Below, in pieces: positions 1-5,694 of a DNA stretch of 8,083 bases. The stretch's first letter is position 1, and each line of letters opens with the position of its first letter. The DNA is from Phycisphaerales bacterium (GTDB taxonomy: Bacteria > Planctomycetota > Phycisphaerae > Phycisphaerales > SM1A02). The stretch lies in assembly GCA_007125255.1 (NCBI GenBank), contig SLDM01000308.1, positions 1 through 8,083 on the forward strand. The letters are read 5' to 3'. A program made the position numbers and the translations under genes. The notes under the pieces are model-generated. The model did no database searches and had not been told where the DNA came from. It was given only the letters and a program-made list of their open reading frames with translations.

Positions 1-2
1 AA

Positions 3-45
3 CGGCCGGGGACGACTTCTCCTCCAGAGTCGTCCGCACCGGCCG
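3..45. terminator. Strong hairpin at left edge, possible terminator of an upstream gene
   Basis: GGACGACT (10-17) pairs perfectly with AGTCGTCC (28-35) across a 10-nt loop. The outer arms CGGCCGG (3-9) and CCGGCCG (39-45) extend the stem to 15 bp with a 3-nt bulge (36-38). No T-run follows on the + strand within 40 bases, so it is not a textbook intrinsic terminator in that direction. The other side lies outside the window. It could end a gene lying to the left. Confidence 0.4.
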
Positions 46-192
46 CACAGAGATACCGTACTTCATCTGCCGACGCACGCAAGTCACAAGTCTGTTTTTT
101 GCAATGATTTGCGACGATTCGGCATGTTAAGCTGGGCAATCTGAGAGGACCGGGGGCTGCGGCGCCCCATCTCCCGGGAGCGTCCGGAAAAC

Positions 193-252
193 ATGTTGCG
201 GGAAAGCAACATTCGCGCTTCAGGGAGCGGCCGGCGCGGTCGATGCTCCCTG
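193..252 (+). promoter_or_regulatory. Structured 5' leader of the histidine kinase gene
   Basis: Two perfect stem-loops precede the kinase start. ATGTTGC (193-199) pairs with GCAACAT (206-212) across a GGGAAA loop. CAGGGAGC (221-228) pairs with GCTCCCTG (245-252) across 16 nt, ending 4 bases before the ATG at 257. A third, GC-rich stem (GGGGC 153-157 with GCCCC 164-168) lies upstream. No ordinary Shine-Dalgarno sequence sits 5-10 bases before the start, because that spot is occupied by the second stem's right arm. The arrangement could limit translation initiation, but chance pairing is common at this GC content. Confidence 0.3.
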
Positions 253-256
253 CGTC

Positions 257-988
257 ATGCGAGATGCCTTTACCCACTCCTCCTCCGGTCATATCGACCC
301 CGACCGGCATGAGCCCGGCCGCGCGGTGGACCCGCCACTCATGCGGGAGATCGCGCACGAGCTGAACTCGCTGCTCGACGGTATCGGCCGGTGCGTACAG
401 CTCGCGCGGACCCGGCTCAGCCGTCCCGAGGATGCCGAACACAAACTGGCCCTGGCCGGGGAGTCGATCGGCCGGATGAAGAGCCTGCTGGAAGGGCTGA
501 TGCGCCCCGAGACTGCGGACCTGGCGGTTTTCGCCGAGCACCAGCCGATGGGAGAGTCCGTCACGGCCCTGATCCGTTCGGTCGCGTCCGAAGCGGAAGC
601 CGCGGGGGTGACGATCGATCGGGAGGTTCTGCCCGAGGCGGCGGCGCTGCCCATCGGCCCCCTGGGCACGGTCATTCAGAACGGCCTGCGGAACGCGATC
701 CAGGCGTGCGCCCGGAGCGGCCGGCCGCAGGGACACGTCGAGCTCAGTATCTGCACGACGCCGCGCCAGGAGCTGATCATCCTGATTGCCGATACCGGCC
801 CCGGCCTACATCCGGCCGATACCGAGCCACACGGGCACGGGATCGGACTGGCGCTCTCACGCCGCATCATCGAATCACTGGGCGGACGCATGGAACTCCT
901 GCAGGTACCGTTCGGCTCGGGGGCGGTCCTGAAGATTCACGTGGCCATTCGCGCGCTGCTCACTTGCGCGGGACCGGATCATGAGTGA
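257..988 (+). CDS. Sensorless soluble histidine kinase (NtrB/PAS-less type)
   Basis: A 243-residue two-component histidine kinase reduced to its catalytic core. It autophosphorylates on His and should pass the phosphate to the response regulator encoded next. The H-box is REIAHELNSLL around residue 30, with His34 the likely acceptor, followed by a helical dimerisation segment to about residue 85. The ATPase domain spans roughly 100-235, with an N-box (Asn142, Asn146), a G1 box DTGPGL (179-184) and a G2 box GHGIGLAL (193-200). No membrane segment, PAS, GAF or HAMP domain is visible, so it is probably cytoplasmic and must receive its signal from a partner or through its short N-terminus. The ATG at 257 lacks a clear ribosome binding site; Met29 is an alternative but leaves only five residues before His34. 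The stop overlaps the regulator start by 8 bp, which implies translational coupling. Confidence 0.87.
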   Translation: MRDAFTHSSSGHIDPDRHEPGRAVDPPLMREIAHELNSLLDGIGRCVQLARTRLSRPEDAEHKLALAGESIGRMKSLLEGLMRPETADLAVFAEHQPMGESVTALIRSVASEAEAAGVTIDREVLPEAAALPIGPLGTVIQNGLRNAIQACARSGRPQGHVELSICTTPRQELIILIADTGPGLHPADTEPHGHGIGLALSRRIIESLGGRMELLQVPFGSGAVLKIHVAIRALLTCAGPDHE

Positions 989-2471
989 ACACGACCGGAA
1001 CATGAACCCGAAGAGCACGGAAGCCTCCGCGGATGAGGCCGGCCCGACCGGTCCCGGGGCGCGGGTGCTGATCGTGGACGACGATGGAATCGTCGCCGAA
1101 TCGATCGCGACGTACCTCGCCGACTGCGGCTACGAGACGTTTACCGCCCCGGACGCCGAAGCGGCCCTCGAGCGCCTGGAAGAAACCAGCCCACCGATCA
1201 CGGTGGCGGTGATCGACATGTCGATGCCGGGCATGAACGGACTGGAACTGATCAGACAACTGCGCGATCAGCACCGGCAGATCGTGCCGATCGTGATCAC
1301 CGGCTACGGGACGATCGAAGCGGCGGTCAAGTCGATTCGGTACGGCGCGATCGATTACCTGACCAAGCCGCTGGTCGATGAAGAGCTGCGCCTGGCCGTC
1401 GAGAAGGCGGTGCGGCAACAGGCGCTGCTGGCGGAGAACACCAACCTGCACCAGCAGCTCGATCAGAAGTACGGCCTGGGCAATATCGTCGGTGGCGATG
1501 CCCGCATGCGCCGCATGTACGATGTGATCGAAGCGGTCGCGCCGAGCCGGACGACCGTCCTGATGTCGGGCGAGTCGGGCACGGGCAAGTCGCTCATCGC
1601 GCGGGCGATTCACCGCGCTTCGCCCCGCCGCGACCGACCGTACGTCGAGATCTCCTGTGGCTCCATTCCCGAGACGCTGCTGGAGTCGGAACTGTTCGGT
1701 CACACGAAAGGCGCGTTTACCGGCGCCCACGCGGACAAGAAGGGCCGTTTCCTCGCCGCCCACGGCGGAACGCTGTTTCTCGACGAGATCAACTCCGCCT
1801 CGCCCGGGATGCAGCTCAAGCTGCTGCGGGTGCTTCAGGAACGGACCTTTGAACCGGTCGGTTCGACCACGCCGATCGAGGTCGACGTGCGCGTCGTGCT
1901 TGCGAGCAACCAGCCGCTTGAGGAGCTGGTCGCCCGGGGTGAGTTCCGCCAGGATCTCTACTACCGGATCAACGTCGTGATGATTCAGCTCCCGCCGCTG
2001 CGCGACCGGATCAGTGACATTCCGCTGCTCGCAGAGCACTTCCTGCAGATCAAGGCGAAGGATGCGGGCAAGCAGATGACCGGTTTCACCGAAGCGGCGA
2101 TGACCGCGCTGCGCGGTTACGCGTACCCGGGCAACGTTCGAGAACTGGAGAACATCGTCGAGCGCGCGGTGGTGCTGAGCCGCTCGCCGCGGATTGACCT
2201 CGTCGATCTGCCGCAGCACGTCGTGGAGAACCGCGCAAAACTGCCGCTTCCGTCGACGTCGGGTGGACAGAAGACCTGGTCGGCGGCGGATCATCCGGCG
2301 CTGCCGCTCAAACGCGCGCTGGAAGAGCCGGAGAAACAGATCATCCTCGCCGCCCTCGAAGCAAACGACTGGAACCGGCAGAAGACGGCCGAGCGGCTCG
2401 ATATCAACCGTACGACGCTGTACAAGAAGATCAAGCAGTATGATCTGGAGTCGTATGATCGGGCGGGGTAA
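981..2471 (+). CDS. NtrC-family sigma-54-dependent response regulator
   Basis: A complete 496-residue enhancer-binding activator: receiver, AAA+ ATPase, Fis-type helix-turn-helix. The receiver (about 28-145) has the acidic pair Asp33/Asp34, phosphoacceptor Asp79 in VIDMSMPGMNG, Thr107 and Lys129 (YLTKP). The AAA+ domain (about 168-405) has Walker A GESGTGKS (197-204), the sigma-54 contact loop GAFTGA (244-249), Walker B with Asp268-Glu269 (GGTLFLDEI) and a sensor/arginine-finger region ending in the YPGNVRELENIVERA signature. The C-terminal HTH (about 455-490) carries AERLDINRTTLYKKI. With all motifs intact it should remodel sigma-54 holoenzyme in an ATP-dependent way when phosphorylated. Its partner is the overlapping upstream kinase. 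The targets are not stated by the sequence; the convergent PEP-CTERM gene is a candidate by analogy with PrsK/PrsR systems. Confidence 0.97.
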   Translation: MSEHDRNMNPKSTEASADEAGPTGPGARVLIVDDDGIVAESIATYLADCGYETFTAPDAEAALERLEETSPPITVAVIDMSMPGMNGLELIRQLRDQHRQIVPIVITGYGTIEAAVKSIRYGAIDYLTKPLVDEELRLAVEKAVRQQALLAENTNLHQQLDQKYGLGNIVGGDARMRRMYDVIEAVAPSRTTVLMSGESGTGKSLIARAIHRASPRRDRPYVEISCGSIPETLLESELFGHTKGAFTGAHADKKGRFLAAHGGTLFLDEINSASPGMQLKLLRVLQERTFEPVGSTTPIEVDVRVVLASNQPLEELVARGEFRQDLYYRINVVMIQLPPLRDRISDIPLLAEHFLQIKAKDAGKQMTGFTEAAMTALRGYAYPGNVRELENIVERAVVLSRSPRIDLVDLPQHVVENRAKLPLPSTSGGQKTWSAADHPALPLKRALEEPEKQIILAALEANDWNRQKTAERLDINRTTLYKKIKQYDLESYDRAG

Positions 2472-2473
2472 GG

Positions 2474-2557
2474 GTGAGCGACGAAGGGGCGAAGGGGCGA
2501 AGGGGCGAAGCGACGGAGAGAAAGTAACGAAGTGACGGAGTAACGGAGTGACGAAGG
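2474..2557 (+). repeat. Octamer-periodic array (GNNACGRA family) after the sigma-54 regulator
   Basis: Starting two bases after the regulator's stop codon, about ten 8-bp units run in one unbroken phase. They include three perfect copies of CGAAGGGG (2482-2505), then CGAAGCGA, CGGAGAGA and four units of RAGTRACG (AAGTAACG, AAGTGACG, GAGTAACG, GAGTGACG; 2522-2553). In the register used for the other arrays the consensus is GNNACGRA, varying mostly A/G. The purine-rich strand is in the sense direction of the preceding gene. It encodes nothing obvious. Confidence 0.85.
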
Positions 2558-2609
2558 GTTGGGGTGCCCCGGCCCTCCGTCACTTCGTTACTCCGTTACT
2601 TCGTCACTT
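2522..2609. repeat. Large imperfect inverted repeat (37-bp arms) between convergent genes
   Basis: The left arm 2522-2558 and right arm 2573-2609 are reverse complements with only four mismatches in 37, all A/G transitions, around a 14-nt loop containing GGGGTGCCCC. Each arm is made of octamer units. The structure lies between the convergent regulator and PEP-CTERM genes and could act as a two-way transcription barrier or protect 3' ends in RNA. No T-run flanks it, so it is not a classical intrinsic terminator. Confidence 0.85.
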
Positions 2610-2620
2610 CGTCACTTGAC
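2573..2620 (-). repeat. Octamer-periodic array on the PEP-CTERM side
   Basis: Read on the - strand, this is five in-phase octamers: GTGACGAA twice, GTAACGGA, GTAACGAA and GTGACGGA (units 2576-2615). It has the same consensus as the array after the sigma-54 regulator but is inverted relative to it. It therefore lies in the sense direction of the PEP-CTERM gene, whose transcript would reach it only by reading through the terminator at 2641-2672. Confidence 0.85.
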
Positions 2621-2640
2621 GTGTTCCGTCCCAGAAGAAA

Positions 2641-2672
2641 GAAGCCCGCGTTCGCTGGGGAACGCGGGCTTC
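2641..2672 (-). terminator. Intrinsic terminator of the PEP-CTERM gene
   Basis: A perfect 13-bp stem, GAAGCCCGCGTTC (2641-2653) with its complement at 2660-2672, has a 6-nt loop. On the - strand it is followed by a pyrimidine-rich, T-rich tail (TTTCTTTCTTC). It begins 38 bases past the PEP-CTERM stop codon at 2711, as expected of a Rho-independent terminator for that gene. On the + strand no T-run follows, so it is probably one-directional. Confidence 0.85.
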
Positions 2673-2710
2673 GGTCAAGGTTCGGAAACCATCGAACAGA
2701 CTCGGGCTGC

Positions 2711-3448
2711 TTACGCGCGGCGGCGGCGAACGCCGCAGAGCAGTGCTCCGCCGAGCAGCGCGAGGGCGCCCGGGGCGGGGATCAGTTGACCTTCCAGGAG
2801 CCGCACCGAGGCGCGGAAGCGGTCGCCCTGCAGGTTCGTTCCCTCGAGCCAGTCAAAGGTCACGTTGCCGCGGATCGCCAGCGAGGTGATCTCTTCGGTG
2901 AAGAAGACCGTATCGGAGTCCACGAAGACATCCGGGCCGGAGGACTCCACCGAACCGAGCCCGAGGATGGATTCGTACGCCCCGCCGTTGATCGACAGCT
3001 CGAGATCATTGAGGAGCGTGCTGCTGCCGTTGCCTTCGGAGCGGGCGGAAAAGCGGAAACCGGCGAGCAGGTTGTCCGGGCCGAGTTGAAAGCTGGACAT
3101 CGTCATGTTCGGCCCGATCGGGCCGGGCATATCGACGGTCCAGACCGCCATCCCGGTTCCGGCGTGGTAGGCCAGTTCAAAGTTCTGCGCCTGTCCACTG
3201 ACCCACGGCGAGGAGAAGTTGCCGCCGGTCGCGGCGGGCTGATGTTCTCCGGACTGCCAGAAGGCGTTCTTCCACGTCTGGCTGTTGCCCGCATCGAGAC
3301 GGGTGCGCGCTTCGAAGAGCGAGCTGATGCCGCTGGTGTCGTACGCGCCGGGGTCGCCGACGATGTAGGACGCTTCGGCGCCGCTGGCGGCGAAGATCGC
3401 GCCGGTTCCGATGAGCGACATCATGACGGTGGTGGTGGACTTCTTCAT
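2711..3448 (-). CDS. Secreted PEP-CTERM anchored protein of unknown function
   Basis: A 245-residue exported protein. The N-terminus MKKSTTTVMMSLIGTGAIFA is a signal peptide with likely cleavage after AEA at residue 26. The C-terminus (223-245) is a PEP-CTERM sorting tail of the planctomycete form: a PAPGALAL motif, a short hydrophobic stretch, then RRRRA. In known systems such tails are recognised by an exosortase and removed as the protein reaches the cell surface. The middle is rich in Gly, Ser, Asn and aromatics, with alternating hydrophobic residues, which suggests a beta-sandwich adhesin-like or lectin-like domain; I assign no family. I chose the ATG at 3448 because an AAGGAG site (3457-3462) lies 8 bases upstream and the signal peptide begins there. 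The same frame stays open 74 codons further upstream, but that part is Arg/Pro/Gly-rich and would bury the signal peptide. No exosortase gene is in the window. Confidence 0.88.
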   Translation of the reverse strand: MKKSTTTVMMSLIGTGAIFAASGAEASYIVGDPGAYDTSGISSLFEARTRLDAGNSQTWKNAFWQSGEHQPAATGGNFSSPWVSGQAQNFELAYHAGTGMAVWTVDMPGPIGPNMTMSSFQLGPDNLLAGFRFSARSEGNGSSTLLNDLELSINGGAYESILGLGSVESSGPDVFVDSDTVFFTEEITSLAIRGNVTFDWLEGTNLQGDRFRASVRLLEGQLIPAPGALALLGGALLCGVRRRRA

Positions 3449-3456
3449 GGTTTTCT

Positions 3457-3462
3457 CTCCTT
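3457..3462 (-). promoter_or_regulatory. Ribosome binding site deciding the PEP-CTERM start
   Basis: AAGGAG on the - strand, 8 bases before the ATG at 3448. It is the clearest Shine-Dalgarno sequence in the window and fixes the start at the signal peptide rather than at upstream in-frame codons. Confidence 0.85.
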
Positions 3463-3822
3463 CGATCTCGAGTTTGTGGGCGCCGCCCGAGGACGGCCGA
3501 TATTCGGAGCCGCCCGCCGCGGTCCGGTTCGATCGAGCGATGGCCTGCCGGCAGGCTGCGAAGGGACGGGTCTCCGGTTCCGGACTCAGTCGCGGAACGC
3601 CATCGGATGATCTGCCCCCAACCGTACGATTCACCCCTCCTTTCAGAAGCGATTCGCAAACGATTCGCATCGGACCGGACGATCACCTCGTCGCCGGATT
3701 CAACCCGCTTTCCCGAATTAACGGTTCGGCGCCGATTTCGGACGTTTTTCTCCTCCGGATCGTCCGGAAATCGTGTGGTTTCGCCGCCGGCCCCCCGCGT
3801 TTCTCATCCACATTGACGCCTT

Positions 3823-3850
3823 CATGCTTCACGCGCCGCGATGAAGCATG
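3823..3850 (-). terminator. Hairpin downstream of the division operon, possible terminator
   Basis: CATGCTTCA (3823-3831) pairs perfectly with TGAAGCATG (3842-3850); an inner CGC/GCG extends the stem with one bulged base. It lies about 78 bases past the ftsI stop, just beyond the octamer array. On the - strand it is followed by GGCGTCAATG rather than a T-run, so it may be a Rho-type or 3'-protecting structure rather than a standard intrinsic terminator. Confidence 0.45.
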
Positions 3851-3880
3851 GCACCCCGGACACGACCGAGGCCACCCACC

Positions 3881-3928
3881 TCCATCCCTCCGTCACTCCG
3901 TGCCTCGGTGCCTTCGTGCCTCCCTGCC
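3881..3928 (-). repeat. Octamer-periodic array fused to the ftsI stop codon
   Basis: Read on the - strand, six in-phase octamers follow one another: GGCAGGGA, GGCACGAA, GGCACCGA, GGCACGGA, GTGACGGA, GGGATGGA. The first unit begins with the G of the ftsI TAG stop codon. The unit GTGACGGA is shared exactly with the arrays near 2550-2580, so the family is the same. Orientation is again purine-rich in the sense of the gene just ended. Confidence 0.85.
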
Positions 3929-5691
3929 TACTCACGTCCGAGAACGAGCGCCGGGCCGGCATCGGGCTGGTCGGGCTCCACGCCGAGATACACCAGGACC
4001 TCGTCGATGACATCGCGGACGACCGGCCCCGCGACCGCCCCACCGTAGTAGCCGATCTCCGGATCGGGATCGTCGATGACGCAGAGGACGACGATGCGCG
4101 GATCGGTGTACGGCGCGCCGGCGATGAAGCTCGCGACGTAGCGGCGATCGTGATACCCCCCGCCGCCGCGCTTGGGAAGCTGGGCGGTGCCGGACTTGGA
4201 GAAGAGCTGGTACTTCTCGGACTGCGCCCGCCGGCCGGTGCCTTCGGTCATGACATCGCGCATGGCGCGGCGGGTCATAGAGGTGATCTCCTCCGAGAGG
4301 ATGCGGTGGGTGATCTCGAGATCCCGTTCATCCGGATGGAGCGCCGTCATCCGCACCCGCGGCAGGGTGCCATCGCGGGCAAACACCGAAAACGCCTGGA
4401 CCATCTGCATCGGCGTCACCGCGATCTCGTGTCCCATCGAGACCGACGTCTGCGTGTAATGATTCCACGCGCGGGGCGAGGTCACGATGCCGGGCGACTC
4501 TCCCGGCAGGCCGCAGTTCGTGCGCTGACCAAAGCCGAACCGGGCGATCGCTTCCTGCATCTGCTGCTTGCTCATTCGTTCGGCGACGATCGCCATCCCG
4601 CTGTTGAGACTCCTGGTCATCACGTCGTGCCAGGTGGCGTTGCCGTGGTTGAACGCATCACGGATGCGGCGTCCGCGGCTGGTGCGGTAGACGCCGGCGG
4701 CGGGCGTGTCGAGCCGTTCCTCCAGCGTCACCTTGCCGAGCTCCGTCGCCACCGCCCAGATGAAGGGCTTGAAGGTCGAGCCGGGCTCGTAGGGATCGGT
4801 CACACACCGGTTCCGCCCGAGGGCGGGATGCCGCTCGCGCATCGGGTCCTCGGTCTGCTCTTCCCACCCCTCACGGGGATTGAGAATGTCGGTCAGGGCG
4901 AGGACCTCGCCGGTTTGAGAGTCGAGGACGACCATCCGCCCCCCGCCGGCGTTGTGCGACGTGACGACGTCCTTCATGTGCCGCTCAACGATCTCCTGGA
5001 TGACCAGATCGAGGCTGAGCCGGACGGTCTCGCCGCTGCGTCCCGGCTCGTAGCCGGTCGGCTCGATCCAGAGGGCGCGCTGGCGGGCATCCCGGAGATA
5101 GGTCAGCCGCCCGGACTTCGGATCGAGCTGGTCCTGGAAGCGATGCTCCACGCCGCCGAGGCCGGTGTGCTCGAAGCCGACCATGCCGATCAGGCCGGCG
5201 GCGAGTTCTCCGTTGGGATAGTGACGCACGAGACGCGGCTGGAGCCCGACGCCGCGGATGTTGGCCCGCCGGATCGCATCGACCTGCCAGTCTTCCAGCA
5301 GATGACGGATGACCACGTACCGGCGGTCGCGCCGGGGAATGATCTCCCGGTCGATTTCGACCGGGTCGGCATCGATCGCGTCGGCGATCTCCGCGGCGAT
5401 CGTTCCGTGATCGCGCACGAGCTTGGGATCGACGAACAGCCGGTAGCCGAGGGAACTCATCGCCACCACCCGGCCGCGTCGATCGAGCACATCACCCCGC
5501 CGGGCGAACTCCGGCCGGCTGGACATGGTCGAACCGACATGGGCCGCGAGCTTTTCGTCGGGACTGACCTTGAGCTGGACGACGCGGGCGAGCTGAAGGC
5601 CCATGAGCAGGATCATGCCGATGACCATGACCCGTCCCCACGCGGTCGTGCGCTGCATCTGTCGCTCGTAGAGAGGCTGCGTCCCGCTCAC
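3928..5691 (-). CDS. ftsI: Septal peptidoglycan transpeptidase FtsI (class B PBP, PBP3-type)
   Basis: A 587-residue class B penicillin-binding protein, close to the usual length of FtsI. It crosslinks peptidoglycan stem peptides at the division septum with FtsW and the FtsQLB complex. A short cytoplasmic tail is followed by one membrane segment (about 18-40), the PBP dimerisation/pedestal domain (about 60-215, with RRGDVLDRRGRVVA), and the transpeptidase domain (about 245-570). The catalytic motifs are intact: STFK (305-308, nucleophile Ser305), SLN (361-363) and KSGT (499-502). No PASTA domains are present, unlike many Gram-positive homologues. The start is GTG at 5691, preceded at 6 nt by GGGAGGT (5698-5704), which overlaps the end of the upstream FtsL-like gene. 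It is the last gene of the operon; no murE follows. The alternative, an elongation PBP2, is less likely given the rsmH/ftsL context. Confidence 0.95.
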   Translation of the reverse strand: MSGTQPLYERQMQRTTAWGRVMVIGMILLMGLQLARVVQLKVSPDEKLAAHVGSTMSSRPEFARRGDVLDRRGRVVAMSSLGYRLFVDPKLVRDHGTIAAEIADAIDADPVEIDREIIPRRDRRYVVIRHLLEDWQVDAIRRANIRGVGLQPRLVRHYPNGELAAGLIGMVGFEHTGLGGVEHRFQDQLDPKSGRLTYLRDARQRALWIEPTGYEPGRSGETVRLSLDLVIQEIVERHMKDVVTSHNAGGGRMVVLDSQTGEVLALTDILNPREGWEEQTEDPMRERHPALGRNRCVTDPYEPGSTFKPFIWAVATELGKVTLEERLDTPAAGVYRTSRGRRIRDAFNHGNATWHDVMTRSLNSGMAIVAERMSKQQMQEAIARFGFGQRTNCGLPGESPGIVTSPRAWNHYTQTSVSMGHEIAVTPMQMVQAFSVFARDGTLPRVRMTALHPDERDLEITHRILSEEITSMTRRAMRDVMTEGTGRRAQSEKYQLFSKSGTAQLPKRGGGGYHDRRYVASFIAGAPYTDPRIVVLCVIDDPDPEIGYYGGAVAGPVVRDVIDEVLVYLGVEPDQPDAGPALVLGRE

Positions 5692-5694
5692 GGA

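Larger units (their letters stand above)
1..256. other. Non-coding leader upstream of the two-component operon
   Basis: I see no convincing gene in these 256 bases. They hold a strong hairpin at the extreme left (3-45), a direct repeat CAAGTC at 80-85 and 87-92, a T-run at 95-100, a 10-bp palindrome CTCCCGGGAG at 171-180, and three stem-loops between 153 and 252, the last ending 4 bases before the kinase start codon. A weak sigma-70-like promoter could be read as TTGCAA (99-104) and CATGTT (123-128) with an 18-bp spacer, but both boxes are poor. I looked for a TGGCAC-N5-TTGC sigma-54 site here and did not find one. Confidence 0.6.
3449..3927. other. Long intergenic region between ftsI and the PEP-CTERM gene
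   Basis: No credible gene is seen in these 479 bases. From left to right they hold the PEP-CTERM ribosome binding site (3457-3462), a perfect 14-bp palindrome GCCTGCCGGCAGGC (3543-3556), a second strong Shine-Dalgarno-like AAAGGAGG on the - strand (3636-3643), a direct repeat GATTCGCA at 3651-3658 and 3662-3669 (11-bp spacing), a hairpin (3823-3850), and the octamer array behind ftsI. The PEP-CTERM promoter must lie here, but I could not place convincing sigma-70 or sigma-54 boxes. The best sigma-54-like spacing on the - strand (GG-N10-GC in CGGGTTGAATCCGGC, about 3696-3710) lacks the rest of the consensus. Confidence 0.55.

Noticed and set aside
95..116. Intrinsic terminator around the T-run at 95-100
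   Set aside because: The only hairpin nearby (GCAA/TTGC) is 4 bp and lies after the T-run on the + strand, and before an A-run on the - strand.
960..2294. A 444-codon open frame on the - strand opposite the sigma-54 regulator
   Set aside because: The product is Arg/His/Asp-rich with no domain features, and the + strand has an intact NtrC-type protein. It results from codon bias.
2474..2620. CRISPR array
   Set aside because: The units are 8 bp, directly abutting and degenerate, without unique spacers of constant length; no cas genes are present.
3543..3556. 14-bp palindrome GCCTGCCGGCAGGC as an operator
   Set aside because: It is perfect, but a single GC-rich copy with no second site or promoter boxes beside it; too little to call a binding site.
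2564..3610. A 348-codon open frame on the + strand over the PEP-CTERM gene
   Set aside because: It begins inside the octamer inverted repeat and crosses the terminator; the - strand protein has a signal peptide, sorting tail and good ribosome binding site.
3449..3670. N-terminal extension of the PEP-CTERM protein to position 3670
   Set aside because: It would put 74 Arg/Pro/Gly-rich residues before the signal peptide, and the strong AAGGAG site supports the ATG at 3448.
3690..3715. Sigma-54 promoter for the PEP-CTERM gene
   Set aside because: The GG-N10-GC spacing can be found, but the remaining consensus positions do not fit; such spacing is expected by chance in 480 GC-rich bases.
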